A stretch of DNA of 64,000 bases, taken from CAYQPF01 sp964419225 (lineage in GTDB: Bacteria > Cloacimonadota > Cloacimonadia > Cloacimonadales > CAYQPF01). Under the pieces are notes generated by a model. That model did not search any database and was not told the DNA's origin. It worked only from the letters and a program-made list of their open reading frames with translations. Every line of letters starts with the position of its first letter. Position 1 is the stretch's first letter. Location of the stretch: NCBI GenBank assembly GCA_964419225.1, contig CAYQPF010000010.1, forward strand, positions 5,943-69,942, given 5' to 3'. This document shows positions 17,445 to 26,060 of this stretch, one piece after another. Made by a program: the position numbers and the translations under genes.

Positions 17445-17699
17445 ATGTTAATTTTAACACGTAAAGTCGGAGAATCAATCCAAATTGGAGATTCCATTGA
17501 AGTAGTATTAGCAGAGATCAACAAGGGTTCTGTGAGAATAGGCATAAATGCTCCGAGAGATATGCCGGTGTATCGTAAGGAGATTTATCAGAAGATCTTA
17601 CAGGAAAACCAGGAAGCTGCGGACTTTAGTTTAAACAATAAGGAATTCGACAGTCTGAACCAATTGCTTACCCAAGTGGTAAAGACGGAGAAATCCTAA
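17445..17699 (+). CDS. csrA: carbon storage regulator CsrA
   Basis: RNA-binding post-transcriptional regulator that blocks or modulates ribosome binding at ANGGA sites. ATG 17445 gives the invariant N-terminus MLILTRKVGESIQIGD; a GTG six bases upstream is in frame but would bury the Shine-Dalgarno (AGGGAAGG at 17432-17439). The core IEVVLAEINKGSVRIGINAP and R44-region (VYRKEIYQKI) are intact. The 84-residue length includes a longer than usual C-terminal tail. It sits between flgK and flgL, whereas in Bacillus-type clusters csrA follows fliW. Confidence 0.95.
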   Translation: MLILTRKVGESIQIGDSIEVVLAEINKGSVRIGINAPRDMPVYRKEIYQKILQENQEAADFSLNNKEFDSLNQLLTQVVKTEKS

Positions 17700-17712
17700 A
17701 TCGGGGGTTAGT

Positions 17713-18903
17713 ATGAGAGTGACCAATACTATGATGTATAACCAAATGATGACCAGTGTTTCGAACAATATGGAAACATATAACAGGTTAACAGAGCAGA
17801 TGAGTACAGAGAGAAGGATAAACAATCCTTCAGATGATCCTGTAGGCTTTGGAGTAGCTCTGAATCAGCACACTGATCTATCTGCAACAAATCAATATGT
17901 GAAAAACATGAAGGAAGCTGAAGAGTTTTTGAAAGCAACAGACAGTGCACTGAATTCGATAGATGATATCATCACGAATGTCAGGGAAATTGCAGAGACG
18001 AATGCCACAGAAACAGCCACAGCGACAAACCGTTCCATAGCTGCCGACCAGATCGACCAGTATATTGATCAATCCATAGAAATTGCGAACACTCAAGTAC
18101 GAGACCGTTACATATTCTCCGGCTTCAAAACCGGAGATCCTGCTTATTCAACTCAGGGAAGAGTTTTAGATCCGTATGCCAATACGAACAATTTCTATCA
18201 GGGCAAGGTCGCTGCTTCCGGAGATTATCAATTAACCCAGAATCAGACCTATATGATCAAATTCACTCAGGGTGGAAATGTAGGAACAGCCGGAGCAGCA
18301 ACTACGGCGAAATACAGTATCTCCACCGATAATGGAGCAACCTGGAGTGATGAACAAGATTTTACCAGTCTTTCCGTGGATGTTATCGACAAAGACGGAA
18401 TCGACTCCGGTTTGAATCTTGAATTTGATCCTGCAGAATTACATGAAGATGATGTCTTTAAACTCGACATCACTGCCGGTAATTATCAGGGAGACAATGG
18501 GAAGATTGATTACAATGCGAATAAGAATACCAGACTCACAACCAATGTAACAGGTCAGGAAGTTTTTGAAGACAACAAATATTTCCAGACACTGCATAAG
18601 CTGAGTCAGGCCTTGAAGAACAACAACCAACTGGAAATTGCCCAGTCAGTAGCAGACTTAAAAACCCTGCAGACAGATATGCAAACTCAGATCTCCTCAG
18701 CAGGTGTGAGCCTGAGCAGAGTTCAGGTTGCTCAGAGTAATCTGACATCGATGCAGGAGAATCTGACAGCCAGTATTCAGGATATAGAAAAGGTGGATGC
18801 AGTCCAAACGCTGACTCAGTTCACCATGGCAGAAAATGCTTTGAATGCCTCGGTAACAGCCCTGGCCAAAATATTCCCAAAGAGTCTTTTAAATTATTTA
18901 TAA
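17713..18903 (+). CDS. flgL: flagellar hook-associated protein 3 FlgL
   Basis: Second hook-filament junction protein, 396 residues. The flagellin-like N-terminus (RVTNTMMYNQMMTSVSNNME, then RINNPSDDPVGFG) and C-terminus (QTLTQFTMAENALNASVTAL) are conserved; RINNPSDDP is the family hallmark. The YIFSGFKTGDPAY segment near residue 135 is also typical. The central 150-270 region has beta-rich, variable sequence. Fourteen bases separate it from csrA, and fliW follows. The flagellin gene itself is not in the window. Confidence 0.95.
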   Translation: MRVTNTMMYNQMMTSVSNNMETYNRLTEQMSTERRINNPSDDPVGFGVALNQHTDLSATNQYVKNMKEAEEFLKATDSALNSIDDIITNVREIAETNATETATATNRSIAADQIDQYIDQSIEIANTQVRDRYIFSGFKTGDPAYSTQGRVLDPYANTNNFYQGKVAASGDYQLTQNQTYMIKFTQGGNVGTAGAATTAKYSISTDNGATWSDEQDFTSLSVDVIDKDGIDSGLNLEFDPAELHEDDVFKLDITAGNYQGDNGKIDYNANKNTRLTTNVTGQEVFEDNKYFQTLHKLSQALKNNNQLEIAQSVADLKTLQTDMQTQISSAGVSLSRVQVAQSNLTSMQENLTASIQDIEKVDAVQTLTQFTMAENALNASVTALAKIFPKSLLNYL

Positions 18904-18919
18904 ACACAAGGAGAGAATC

Positions 18920-19366
18920 ATGAAAATCAACACCAGATGTTTCGGAGAAGTTGAAGTCAATCCTTCAACAGTTATCACCTTCACAAACGGCATACTAGGA
19001 TTTCCTAACAGTAAGAATTACATTCTTATTGATCACAATGAGAAATCACCGCTCAAGTGGCTTCAATCGGTAGATGAACCACAATTAGCTTTTGTTGTTA
19101 CGAATCCCAATCTTTTCAAGGAAGATTATATCATCAACATCTTCAAGAAAGATTTAGAGGATCTGAATGTAGAGAACACAGGCAGTGTAATCCATTTGGT
19201 CATTGTTACAGTTCCCAGAGATCCAAGCAAGATGACAGCCAATCTCAGAGCTCCCATCCTGATCAATACTGAGAACAATCTGGCCAAGCAATTCATTATT
19301 GATGATATTGATTATGAAATCAAGTTTGGTTTGATCCCTGAAGAAAGAGTTGCAAAAGTAATCTAA
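18920..19366 (+). CDS. fliW: flagellar assembly factor FliW
   Basis: 148-residue FliW, which binds both flagellin and CsrA and releases flagellin mRNA from CsrA repression. Conserved pieces: CFGEVEVNPSTVITFTNGIL, GFPNSKNYILIDH, and the C-terminal DLRAP-like block NLRAPILINTENNLAKQFI. The ribosome site ACAAGGA (18906-18912) resembles the CsrA-binding core ACARGGA, so CsrA could repress its own antagonist; any AGGA Shine-Dalgarno partly fits this, so the point is weak. Last gene of the flagellar operon; no terminator hairpin follows directly. Confidence 0.95.
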   Translation: MKINTRCFGEVEVNPSTVITFTNGILGFPNSKNYILIDHNEKSPLKWLQSVDEPQLAFVVTNPNLFKEDYIINIFKKDLEDLNVENTGSVIHLVIVTVPRDPSKMTANLRAPILINTENNLAKQFIIDDIDYEIKFGLIPEERVAKVI

Positions 19367-19526
19367 TGTAGCAGGCAGTAAAAGCATAACCAAAGAAGGG
19401 ATTCTTACCATGTCCAGGGATGGATAGGTTATGGTTTTTGGGAGGATGAGTATAAGAAATAAATATAGTATTTGAATTTTTAAGAAGCAGTGGAAAAAGA
19501 GACTCATTTAGAGAATTATTTAACAA

Positions 19527-19550
19527 AGATAGACAGGATATACAGGATTA
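19527..19550 (+). repeat. 9-bp-unit repeat, CAGGATAGA family
   Basis: AGATAGACAGGATATACAGG followed by ATTA. A solitary copy of the repeat that flanks the GxxExxY gene at 2.0-2.7 kb. Confidence 0.75.
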
Positions 19551-19649
19551 GAAAAGTAATAATGTAGAAAGGTATATATAAGTTTTGAGATACCGTTGGC
19601 ATTAATTCAGGAATTTAAGACTAAGCAGGAGAAGGAAACTCATCCTCTG

Positions 19650-19716
19650 ATCCTTCCCTTAAAAGGGAAGGACGCACTGAATCCATATATTATTCGAGAG
19701 ATTGGGCAGCTTGCCC
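19650..19716. repeat. two short palindromes
   Basis: CCTTCCCTTAAAAGGGAAGG is a perfect palindrome. ATTGGGCA-GC-TTGCCCAAT follows about 30 bp later. They resemble other spacer palindromes (51302, 39713) in form, not in sequence. Confidence 0.6.
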
Positions 19717-19952
19717 AATTAAAGTGTCGAGTGCTAGTAGGAGAAGATAAAGTTTAAGTTACTAAGACTTAAACTGATAGGGAACGAGAATTATTATACA
19801 ACTAAGGTTAAAGTCGGATCAATAAAAACAATCATATTATTAATGAAACGTTTTTAAGCAATAATAGTTTATTATATTGACAGGTAAAATTATTCTGGAA
19901 AGCTATGTTTAAGAGTGAATCTTGAATAATTACGATTAATGATGGAGGTAGT

Positions 19953-22145
19953 ATGAGAAAATATGTATATTGGTCATGTTGGGTGTTTTTATTGCTTATT
20001 GTTTCCTGTACACAAAGAAATCCATTAGCAGTAGAAGACTCAAATTTAATTATTGGACAATGTAATGGAAGCAAAATTGAGATTCCTGGTGATTCTACAG
20101 AATATTTATTTCGGCAGGAATTCAGTTGGGATACGAGAAATTTAAATAATCCTAAATTTGCTATCAGGTTTACAACGACAAATGCTGATTTACCGGAAGG
20201 GGTTTTTACTGATGCGGAAGGCTGGGTTTACCATTATCAGGCTGGTGCTGACACTTCGGTACCATTATCCTCCCCGGATTGTGAAAGAACGATCTGGACA
20301 ACTCAAAAATATTATCAGACTTTTATAAAATCACATCAGCAAAACATTGCTTATTTTATTAATAAAATAGAAATCAAATGTCTTGATAGAAATAATAAGG
20401 CATATAATGCAGAAAAAGTATTTAACACAGAAAGAATCATACAAACGAAGATATTATCACCGAATGTTCCGAATGGTGCAGAATGCGGTGATGGAATCAG
20501 AGTAAAGGTTCAAGAAGTTACCGGAGACATTTTCATGGATGGTTTGTATGCAGATCATTTCATGGTGAGGGTTAATATTGTTGATACACTGGGGACTATG
20601 ATTCAGGAAGGTGAATGGGTTAATACTAATACTTTTGAGAATATGCGGGATTTTGTATTGAATCAGAACACTACTCCCCACCTTACAGTAAACACAAATC
20701 CAGCACACAGGAATCAGATTCAGGTATATTGTGTCACACATTCAGGAGTGCAGGAAGGAACACCTCAATCAACAATTATCAATGTAAAAGATACTTATTA
20801 TCCTGTAGCTTGTATTTATCCTTTGATTACAACAGGTCTTGGAGATAATCATTTTACATATGATATTCCACAAGTTTCCAATTTTAATTTTTTAGAGGAA
20901 TACCATTCGGACGGATATCATTTCGCACAGCCTTTATTTATCAAATACAGCAATGAAGAATTTTCTTTCGAAGCCATTGGGAGTAATAATTTTAGAATTG
21001 ATCTTAATTGGGGATTTAATGGAGAATTTACTTCGAATTACCCAGTTCAAAAACCAAGAAATGAATTACTTAATAGTAATGCTTACTATTATTATTCGGA
21101 AGTACGGTACTATTATCTGCAACTTGACTTGGAAGCCAATTTTCTCCCGGCATTGGCAAATCATATTGTGACATTACCTGGCGAAGGCAATTGGATTAAA
21201 CTTCCGGCTAATCATCCACAAGCTAAAAGAATAGTAATGAGCAATCTTTATACTGGTGAGCATATTTTCAAGATTAAGGTAGAGGATTTATCCGGGAAAA
21301 TCTCACAGGAACCAGCAGAATACAAATTCAAAATAGTGGAACCAATACCATTTTCAGAAAAACAAGGCATCTTGATTGTGGATGATGAGCAGGCTCAAAT
21401 GAATATCTCTCCTGATCTTCTGATTGACAATTTCTACACTCAAGCACTACAAAACATCAGTATGTCGAAAACTGTCATCGATCTGGACAGTCTTTCTAAT
21501 GTGTTTGGTTACAACTCTCCATATTTTGATGACGGTGAAATCATTTCTTCTTGTGAATTGCAGAAATATAAATATATTATTTGGCACTCTGATAATCCAA
21601 CATTTAATAATACTTACAGATTTAACAAAAGTAATGATGCTATAAATTTAGCACTAAAGAATGGTACTACTTTTATATTAAGCAGCGGGGCAGTTTTTAA
21701 GAAGATCTCTGATGAAGAAAGGTATACCCGGAATATGTTTACTAAATACTTTGGCATTTCACCCAACAAGAATGACGTACTTGCAGTAAGTTCAAACCAA
21801 AATAATTATCCTTATATGGTTGGAGCAATGGGTTTGGCTAATCTTCCGACATTGAATCTTAATCTTAGTGAAACCCAATTTTGTCCAATTGTCAGAACAA
21901 GACAAGGATTAAGCTGGGTAACATACTTTCTCAACAGCACAGCCACACCAATCTATTCTTTTATCTGTAAACCTGTCGGCACCGGTACTTATGATCCGAC
22001 CCAGGCACAATATGACTTGTACAATGGAAAAACAATTGGTTTGAAGAAAGTTACAGGTAATACTACTGCTTACTTGTTGGGATTCCCGCTTTCTTACATG
22101 AATTTGAGCGAAGTAACAGCCTTTTTTAACCAGGTAATCAATTAG
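19953..22145 (+). CDS. large surface lipoprotein, unknown function
   Basis: 730-residue protein with a lipoprotein signal (hydrophobic VFLLLIVS before C19), so it is probably anchored to a membrane. The body is beta-rich. A segment at about 445-475 (IVMSNLYTGEHIFKIKVEDL) looks like an Ig/cadherin-type domain. The C-terminal 260 residues begin QGILIVDDEQ and look like an alpha/beta domain, possibly of the glutamine-amidotransferase-like kind seen in secreted FCB proteins (YIIWHSDNP, GTTFILSSGAVF), but this is a weak impression. It starts after GGAGG and is eight bases from the next, tail-bearing secreted protein, so the two are probably co-expressed. Confidence 0.75.
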   Translation: MRKYVYWSCWVFLLLIVSCTQRNPLAVEDSNLIIGQCNGSKIEIPGDSTEYLFRQEFSWDTRNLNNPKFAIRFTTTNADLPEGVFTDAEGWVYHYQAGADTSVPLSSPDCERTIWTTQKYYQTFIKSHQQNIAYFINKIEIKCLDRNNKAYNAEKVFNTERIIQTKILSPNVPNGAECGDGIRVKVQEVTGDIFMDGLYADHFMVRVNIVDTLGTMIQEGEWVNTNTFENMRDFVLNQNTTPHLTVNTNPAHRNQIQVYCVTHSGVQEGTPQSTIINVKDTYYPVACIYPLITTGLGDNHFTYDIPQVSNFNFLEEYHSDGYHFAQPLFIKYSNEEFSFEAIGSNNFRIDLNWGFNGEFTSNYPVQKPRNELLNSNAYYYYSEVRYYYLQLDLEANFLPALANHIVTLPGEGNWIKLPANHPQAKRIVMSNLYTGEHIFKIKVEDLSGKISQEPAEYKFKIVEPIPFSEKQGILIVDDEQAQMNISPDLLIDNFYTQALQNISMSKTVIDLDSLSNVFGYNSPYFDDGEIISSCELQKYKYIIWHSDNPTFNNTYRFNKSNDAINLALKNGTTFILSSGAVFKKISDEERYTRNMFTKYFGISPNKNDVLAVSSNQNNYPYMVGAMGLANLPTLNLNLSETQFCPIVRTRQGLSWVTYFLNSTATPIYSFICKPVGTGTYDPTQAQYDLYNGKTIGLKKVTGNTTAYLLGFPLSYMNLSEVTAFFNQVIN

Positions 22146-22153
22146 GGGGAATA

Positions 22154-24151
22154 ATGAAGAAAATAATATTAATAGCATTGTGCATAATTACAATTAGTTT
22201 AATTTTCGGAAAATCAATCATAGATACTGACTCGAGAACACTGATAAATAATTCTCTTATGGAATCTGGTAACTATAATTTAAATTTCACTAATTTTGGA
22301 TGTATGGGAGAATTTAGTAACATGGACTACGGTTTAGAATATCCCAGGGGATCAGGAGTCAATTATCTTTATCAAAGTGCTTTTTGGGTAGCTGGTAAAA
22401 AGTATCGGAGAAACTCAGAGGGAATCAAGCTTTATTGGAAAAATTGGCCACCCGTAGCACAAAACGATTACTGTGTTCAGGGAGATGAATATTACAATAG
22501 TCATACTGGATTACAAGCTGTTATAGACACACTGACAACAGTCGGTTTTGATGGAGATGCAGATCTTTTCGAGATGTTGCCAGCTTATAATACTGTTGAA
22601 AGCAATCTTATTCCCAATTATGCAATTTATAATACTCAGGATAATGTTTTAACCAGTATTTTGGGTTATCCACATCCCAGGGACTTCAGTGTAATCGATC
22701 CGCAAAATACCTGGTGTTTTACTCAACCTGTTTATGAAAATGCAGATTATCCTGGCTTTGAAACTAAATCATCTTTTTCTTATGATTATAGTCCTTTCAA
22801 CAATGTCTTGGAGAGAGACTATGGTTCTAGTTGCACTATGAATACTCATATTCCCCTGGGCATTGCGATAGTTCAACAAGCATTCACGTGGCCAGTACAA
22901 AACTATGCTAATATGTGTTTTATTAAAACAAGACTATACAATTCCAGTACAATAGACACATTGTTTGATCTTGCTCTAAGTAATTATGTGGATGCAGATT
23001 GTGGAAGCAATTCAGGCGATGACAAGAGTGGTTACGATAGAACAGAAGGGCATGAGTTTGCTTTTAGCTATGATTCTGATAGTGATAATGGAGTTACACC
23101 CGGATATATTGGTTCAAAAGTATTCTATAATCAGGATAATGCTCAGAGGAGTTGCTGGTATTGGAAAATTGGAAATGGACCTCATGATAACAATCCATTA
23201 TCGCTTACACCCTCACCCAGAAAAACGGCAAATGAAAAATACTGGTTAATGACGAGTAGAAATCCTGATGAAACAAAATTTACGAAGTTAAGAAAAACCC
23301 CAACAGAAAACCCAAATCCAATTTTTAATCAACCTGATGCTGTTGATACCAGATTTCTCAACTCCTTCTGTGGTGCTCAACCCGGAACACCGGACTATAA
23401 CAATCCCAATCTGAGATGGAATCTTGCTCCCGGGCAGTTTGTAGATTTCTATACCGTTATCTTCCTGGGAAACAGTCTGGAAGAATTGCAGGAACTTAGT
23501 GTAATGGCTACAGATTTGTATAACAGCAATTTCAATCCTGCAGCTTTTACCGGACTGCCAAGTCTTCCCTATCTTTACAATCTGCAATCTACCAACGATA
23601 CTTCTATCAAAGTTAAATGGTATAATTACAATCAACCTGAGGAAACCAGAGTCTATTGGAAAGAAGCTGAAGCTCCTGCGAGTACTTGGCAATACACAGT
23701 TGCAGCACCTCAGGATACAACGATGACTCTGTCAAACCTGACCTACGATCAAGCGTATAAAGTTAAAATTGTCGGAATAACAAATCTCAATGGTACCGAA
23801 CCTGTATATTTGGAATCATCCACGAAGGTAAAAATTGCTGGTGAAATAGCTAATGAGGATGATATTTCTGACACACCTGAAATCGTTTTAAGTAATTATC
23901 CTAATCCTTTTAATCCTGAAACAACAATATCCTTCAATATTCCTAAGGATGGCAAAGTTGAACTGGCAATATTCAATATCAAAGGGCAGAAAATAAAGAC
24001 TCTGGTCAATGAGAGTAAGCCAAGAGGGAGTCACACTGTGACATGGAATGGGAAGAGCAGCAACAACAAAAGCGCTTCATCCGGGGTTTATTTCTATAAA
24101 TTAACATCTAATGGAAAAACCCAAATGAAGAAGATGTTGCTGATGAAGTAA
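22154..24151 (+). CDS. secreted protein with FN3 domain and C-terminal sorting tail
   Basis: 665 residues: signal peptide (about 1-19, ILIALCIITISLIFG), a long unassigned region, a fibronectin-III-like domain at about 477-565 (LYNLQSTNDTSIKVKWYNYN; TMTLSNLTYDQAYKVKIVG), then the sorting tail from about 580 (SNYPNPFNPETTISFNIPK, IFNIKGQKIKTL, SSGVYFYKL, KKMLLMK). Such tails direct type IX secretion or resemble FlgD Ig domains. The main region (GMGEFSNMDYGLEYP-like start) recurs in FCB genomes without assigned function. Paired with the lipoprotein gene upstream. A 7-bp repeat starts at its stop codon, followed by a terminator. Confidence 0.85.
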   Translation: MKKIILIALCIITISLIFGKSIIDTDSRTLINNSLMESGNYNLNFTNFGCMGEFSNMDYGLEYPRGSGVNYLYQSAFWVAGKKYRRNSEGIKLYWKNWPPVAQNDYCVQGDEYYNSHTGLQAVIDTLTTVGFDGDADLFEMLPAYNTVESNLIPNYAIYNTQDNVLTSILGYPHPRDFSVIDPQNTWCFTQPVYENADYPGFETKSSFSYDYSPFNNVLERDYGSSCTMNTHIPLGIAIVQQAFTWPVQNYANMCFIKTRLYNSSTIDTLFDLALSNYVDADCGSNSGDDKSGYDRTEGHEFAFSYDSDSDNGVTPGYIGSKVFYNQDNAQRSCWYWKIGNGPHDNNPLSLTPSPRKTANEKYWLMTSRNPDETKFTKLRKTPTENPNPIFNQPDAVDTRFLNSFCGAQPGTPDYNNPNLRWNLAPGQFVDFYTVIFLGNSLEELQELSVMATDLYNSNFNPAAFTGLPSLPYLYNLQSTNDTSIKVKWYNYNQPEETRVYWKEAEAPASTWQYTVAAPQDTTMTLSNLTYDQAYKVKIVGITNLNGTEPVYLESSTKVKIAGEIANEDDISDTPEIVLSNYPNPFNPETTISFNIPKDGKVELAIFNIKGQKIKTLVNESKPRGSHTVTWNGKSSNNKSASSGVYFYKLTSNGKTQMKKMLLMK

Positions 24152-24198
24152 CGAGTGACGTGTGACGAGTGACGAGTGACGTGTGAAGAGTGATGAGT
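24150..24198 (+). repeat. 7-bp-unit repeat, GAGTGAC/GTGTGAC type
   Basis: Seven units in register (CGAGTGA, CGTGTGA, CGAGTGA, CGAGTGA, CGTGTGA, AGAGTGA, TGAGT), starting within the TAA stop codon of the upstream gene. Confidence 0.85.
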
Positions 24199-24203
24199 AT
24201 AGT

Positions 24204-24236
24204 GGGGTGCAAGAGATTGCACCCTTTTCATTTTGA
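24204..24236 (+). terminator. terminator of the 20-24 kb surface-protein pair
   Basis: GGGTGCAA (24205-24212), loop GAGA, TTGCACCC (24217-24224), then TTTTCATTTT. An eight-base perfect stem with a T-rich tail. Confidence 0.8.
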
Positions 24237-24286
24237 CAATACAACATATTTTTTTATCATACTAACGGGTTGGTATTAGCAAAGTA

Positions 24287-24306
24287 GCACAGACTAACAC
24301 TGACAA
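24287..24306 (+). repeat. 10-bp-unit repeat remnant
   Basis: GCACAGACTAACACTGACAA: two units of the ACACTGACTT family without the GAGATC tail. Confidence 0.65.
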
Positions 24307-24451
24307 TATAGTTGTTAGTTGTTAGTAATGGGGAGAGAAAGAATTGCCACAAAAAGGCACAAGAAACACAAAAAGAGATATTATCGACAGCATTAATAAC
24401 ACAAATTGCAAAAGAGAAAGACAAAATTCTACATTCAACTAAAAACAATAC

Positions 24452-24480
24452 TTGACATTAATCTTAGGCATTAGTATAAA
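24452..24480 (+). promoter_or_regulatory. sigma-70 promoter of the amino-acid ABC operon
   Basis: TTGACA at 24452-24457, 17-bp spacer, TATAAA at 24475-24480. It lies 31 bp before the substrate-binding protein start. Confidence 0.75.
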
Positions 24481-24511
24481 TTGTTTAAATTAAAAAATCG
24501 GGAGGTTCAGG

Positions 24512-25279
24512 ATGAGATTAGTACACAAAATCTTAGTCTTAGGGGTAATATTTGTAATTTTAATGAGTATGTTCAGTTGCAAAGGGAAGACTCAGGAGAA
24601 ATTAATTATTGGAACATCAGCAGAGTATCCGCCTTTTGAGTACAAAGAGGGTGGCAAATTTGTCGGCTTTGATATTGAAATAGCTCAGGCAATAGCAGAC
24701 AAATTAGGTTTAACTCTGGAAGTTGTGGACATGTCCTTTGATTCTTTGGTTCCTTCCTTAACAGCGAACAAGATTGATGTGGCTATTGCAGCTATGACGA
24801 TCAATGCAGACAGAGAGAAAGTTGTAAAATTCTCTGTACCTTACTATATGACCAATCAGGCACTTCTGGCACCTAAAGACACCAAACTGGTAATTACCAG
24901 TGCAGAAGATATAACCAAATATAAAGTTGGTGTTCAGAATGGAACAACAGGTCAAACCTGGATCGATGAAAATTTAATAACACCCGGAAAAATGAAGAAA
25001 GATGCTCTGAAAAAGTATGATACAAATATTGAAGCAGTTACAGATTTAATTAATGGTAACATTGATCTGGTTATAATTGATGATGTTGTAGCTAAAGGTT
25101 ATGAAAAAGCAAAGAATGTAAAATCAATATTCTTGATTGAAACTAATGAATCTTATGGAATCGCTTTCCCTAAAGATTCACCTAAGTATGAGAAGATCAA
25201 CAAAGCTCTTCAGGAAGTTATGGCTTCACCGAAGTGGCAGGAATTACTCGACAAATACATAATTGGAAAAATCCAGTAG
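24512..25279 (+). CDS. polar amino-acid ABC transporter, substrate-binding lipoprotein
   Basis: 255-residue family 3 solute-binding protein. Lipoprotein signal with C23 after VIFVILMSMFS anchors it at the membrane. SBP_bac_3 signatures: LIIGTSAEYPPFEYKEGGKF, VGFDIEIAQAIADKLG, and FSVPYYMTNQALL. Relatives bind glutamine, arginine, histidine or cystine; the exact ligand cannot be read from sequence alone. First gene of the operon with two permeases and one ATPase. A GC-rich hairpin without a U-run follows the stop, which may stabilise this part of the mRNA and give excess binding protein. Confidence 0.93.
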   Translation: MRLVHKILVLGVIFVILMSMFSCKGKTQEKLIIGTSAEYPPFEYKEGGKFVGFDIEIAQAIADKLGLTLEVVDMSFDSLVPSLTANKIDVAIAAMTINADREKVVKFSVPYYMTNQALLAPKDTKLVITSAEDITKYKVGVQNGTTGQTWIDENLITPGKMKKDALKKYDTNIEAVTDLINGNIDLVIIDDVVAKGYEKAKNVKSIFLIETNESYGIAFPKDSPKYEKINKALQEVMASPKWQELLDKYIIGKIQ

Positions 25280-25293
25280 TAAAAATTTAATAT

Positions 25294-25318
25294 ATGGGCA
25301 GGCGTTTCGTCTGCCCAT
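25294..25318 (+). promoter_or_regulatory. intercistronic hairpin
   Basis: ATGGGCAGGCG, loop TTT, CGTCTGCCCAT: an 11-bp stem with one G-U pair, 15 bp after the binding-protein stop. No T-run follows, so it is more likely an mRNA-stabilising or partially terminating element than a full terminator. Confidence 0.7.
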
Positions 25319-25348
25319 AATTGTTTGAACAGCTAAAGGGAAAATAAT

Positions 25349-26050
25349 ATGATAGATATATCACAGATTTTATTTAATATTCTGGAAGCAAGTAAAGTAA
25401 TTCTGACGAATTCACCCTATCTACTCAAAGGGATCCTTGTTGCTGTGGAAATCACAGTGTTATCGATGGCATTAGGGTTGGTCTTAGGAATATTTATAGC
25501 TTTCACCAAGATCTATGGATCCAAGACGATGAAGAGGGTTGTCGGGTTCTACGAATGGATAATGCGGGGTCTGCCGATTCTGGTACTGCTATTCATTATC
25601 TATTTTGGGTTACCGACATTAGGAATTCAGTGTGATCCCTTCTTATCCATTGTTTTAGCCTTGGGATTGGCTTCTTCAGCATATCAGGCACAGATCTACC
25701 GCGGAGCAATCCTTTCGATAGGTTCTGAACAGATGGAAGCCGGATTGACGCTGGGACTGAACAAATTTCAAACTTTGTTCTACATTATCCTGCCTCAGGC
25801 AGTCCGCTTATCCTTACCAGGTTTTACCAACGAATTTACAATTGTTCTGAAAGATTCTCCGCTGGCATATGCAGTGGGAATTGCAGAAATACTCAAAAAC
25901 GGGCATGATATCATTTTACAGACTTATCGTCCTTTCGAGATTTACTTTGCCTGTTCTATTATATATTTTTGTTTATTTCAACTGTTTTATTTTATTTTTA
26001 CCCAAATAGCTAAACGCTATGAAGTCCCCGGGTACATCTTGGAAGTTTAA
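25349..26050 (+). CDS. amino-acid ABC transporter permease
   Basis: 233-residue inner-membrane permease of the HisM/GlnP type. Hydrophobic helices run throughout (ILVAVEITVLSMALGLVLGI; FIIYFGLPTLGI). The EAA loop that docks the ATPase is EQMEAGLTLGLNKFQTLFYI with ILPQA following. The start lies 69 bp after the binding-protein stop, beyond the hairpin. The stop is 10 bp before the ATPase start. Paralogous to the second permease of the operon (26840-27514), with which it could form a heterodimer. Confidence 0.93.
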   Translation: MIDISQILFNILEASKVILTNSPYLLKGILVAVEITVLSMALGLVLGIFIAFTKIYGSKTMKRVVGFYEWIMRGLPILVLLFIIYFGLPTLGIQCDPFLSIVLALGLASSAYQAQIYRGAILSIGSEQMEAGLTLGLNKFQTLFYIILPQAVRLSLPGFTNEFTIVLKDSPLAYAVGIAEILKNGHDIILQTYRPFEIYFACSIIYFCLFQLFYFIFTQIAKRYEVPGYILEV

Positions 26051-26060
26051 GGAGAAGAAT

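Larger units (their letters stand above)
19367..19952. other. 586-bp spacer with repeats and palindromes
   Basis: No gene seen. It contains a CAGGATA-type repeat (19527-19550), a perfect 20-bp palindrome (CCTTCCCTTAAAAGGGAAGG at about 19652), a GGGCA/TGCCC palindrome (about 19696-19716) and a TTGACA (19877-19882) without a good -10. Confidence 0.65.
24152..24511. other. 360-bp spacer: repeats, terminator, promoter
   Basis: Contains the 7-bp tract, a terminator (24205), a 10-bp-unit remnant (24287), a short TTGTTAG tandem (24308-24325), a CACAAAAAGG-type tract (24345-24375) and the promoter of the transporter operon (24452). No gene. Confidence 0.75.

Noticed and set aside
24150..24198. Possible CRISPR array in the tandem tracts
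   Set aside because: Units are 7 bp without spacers; the 9- and 10-bp families also lack unique spacers. No cas gene is present.
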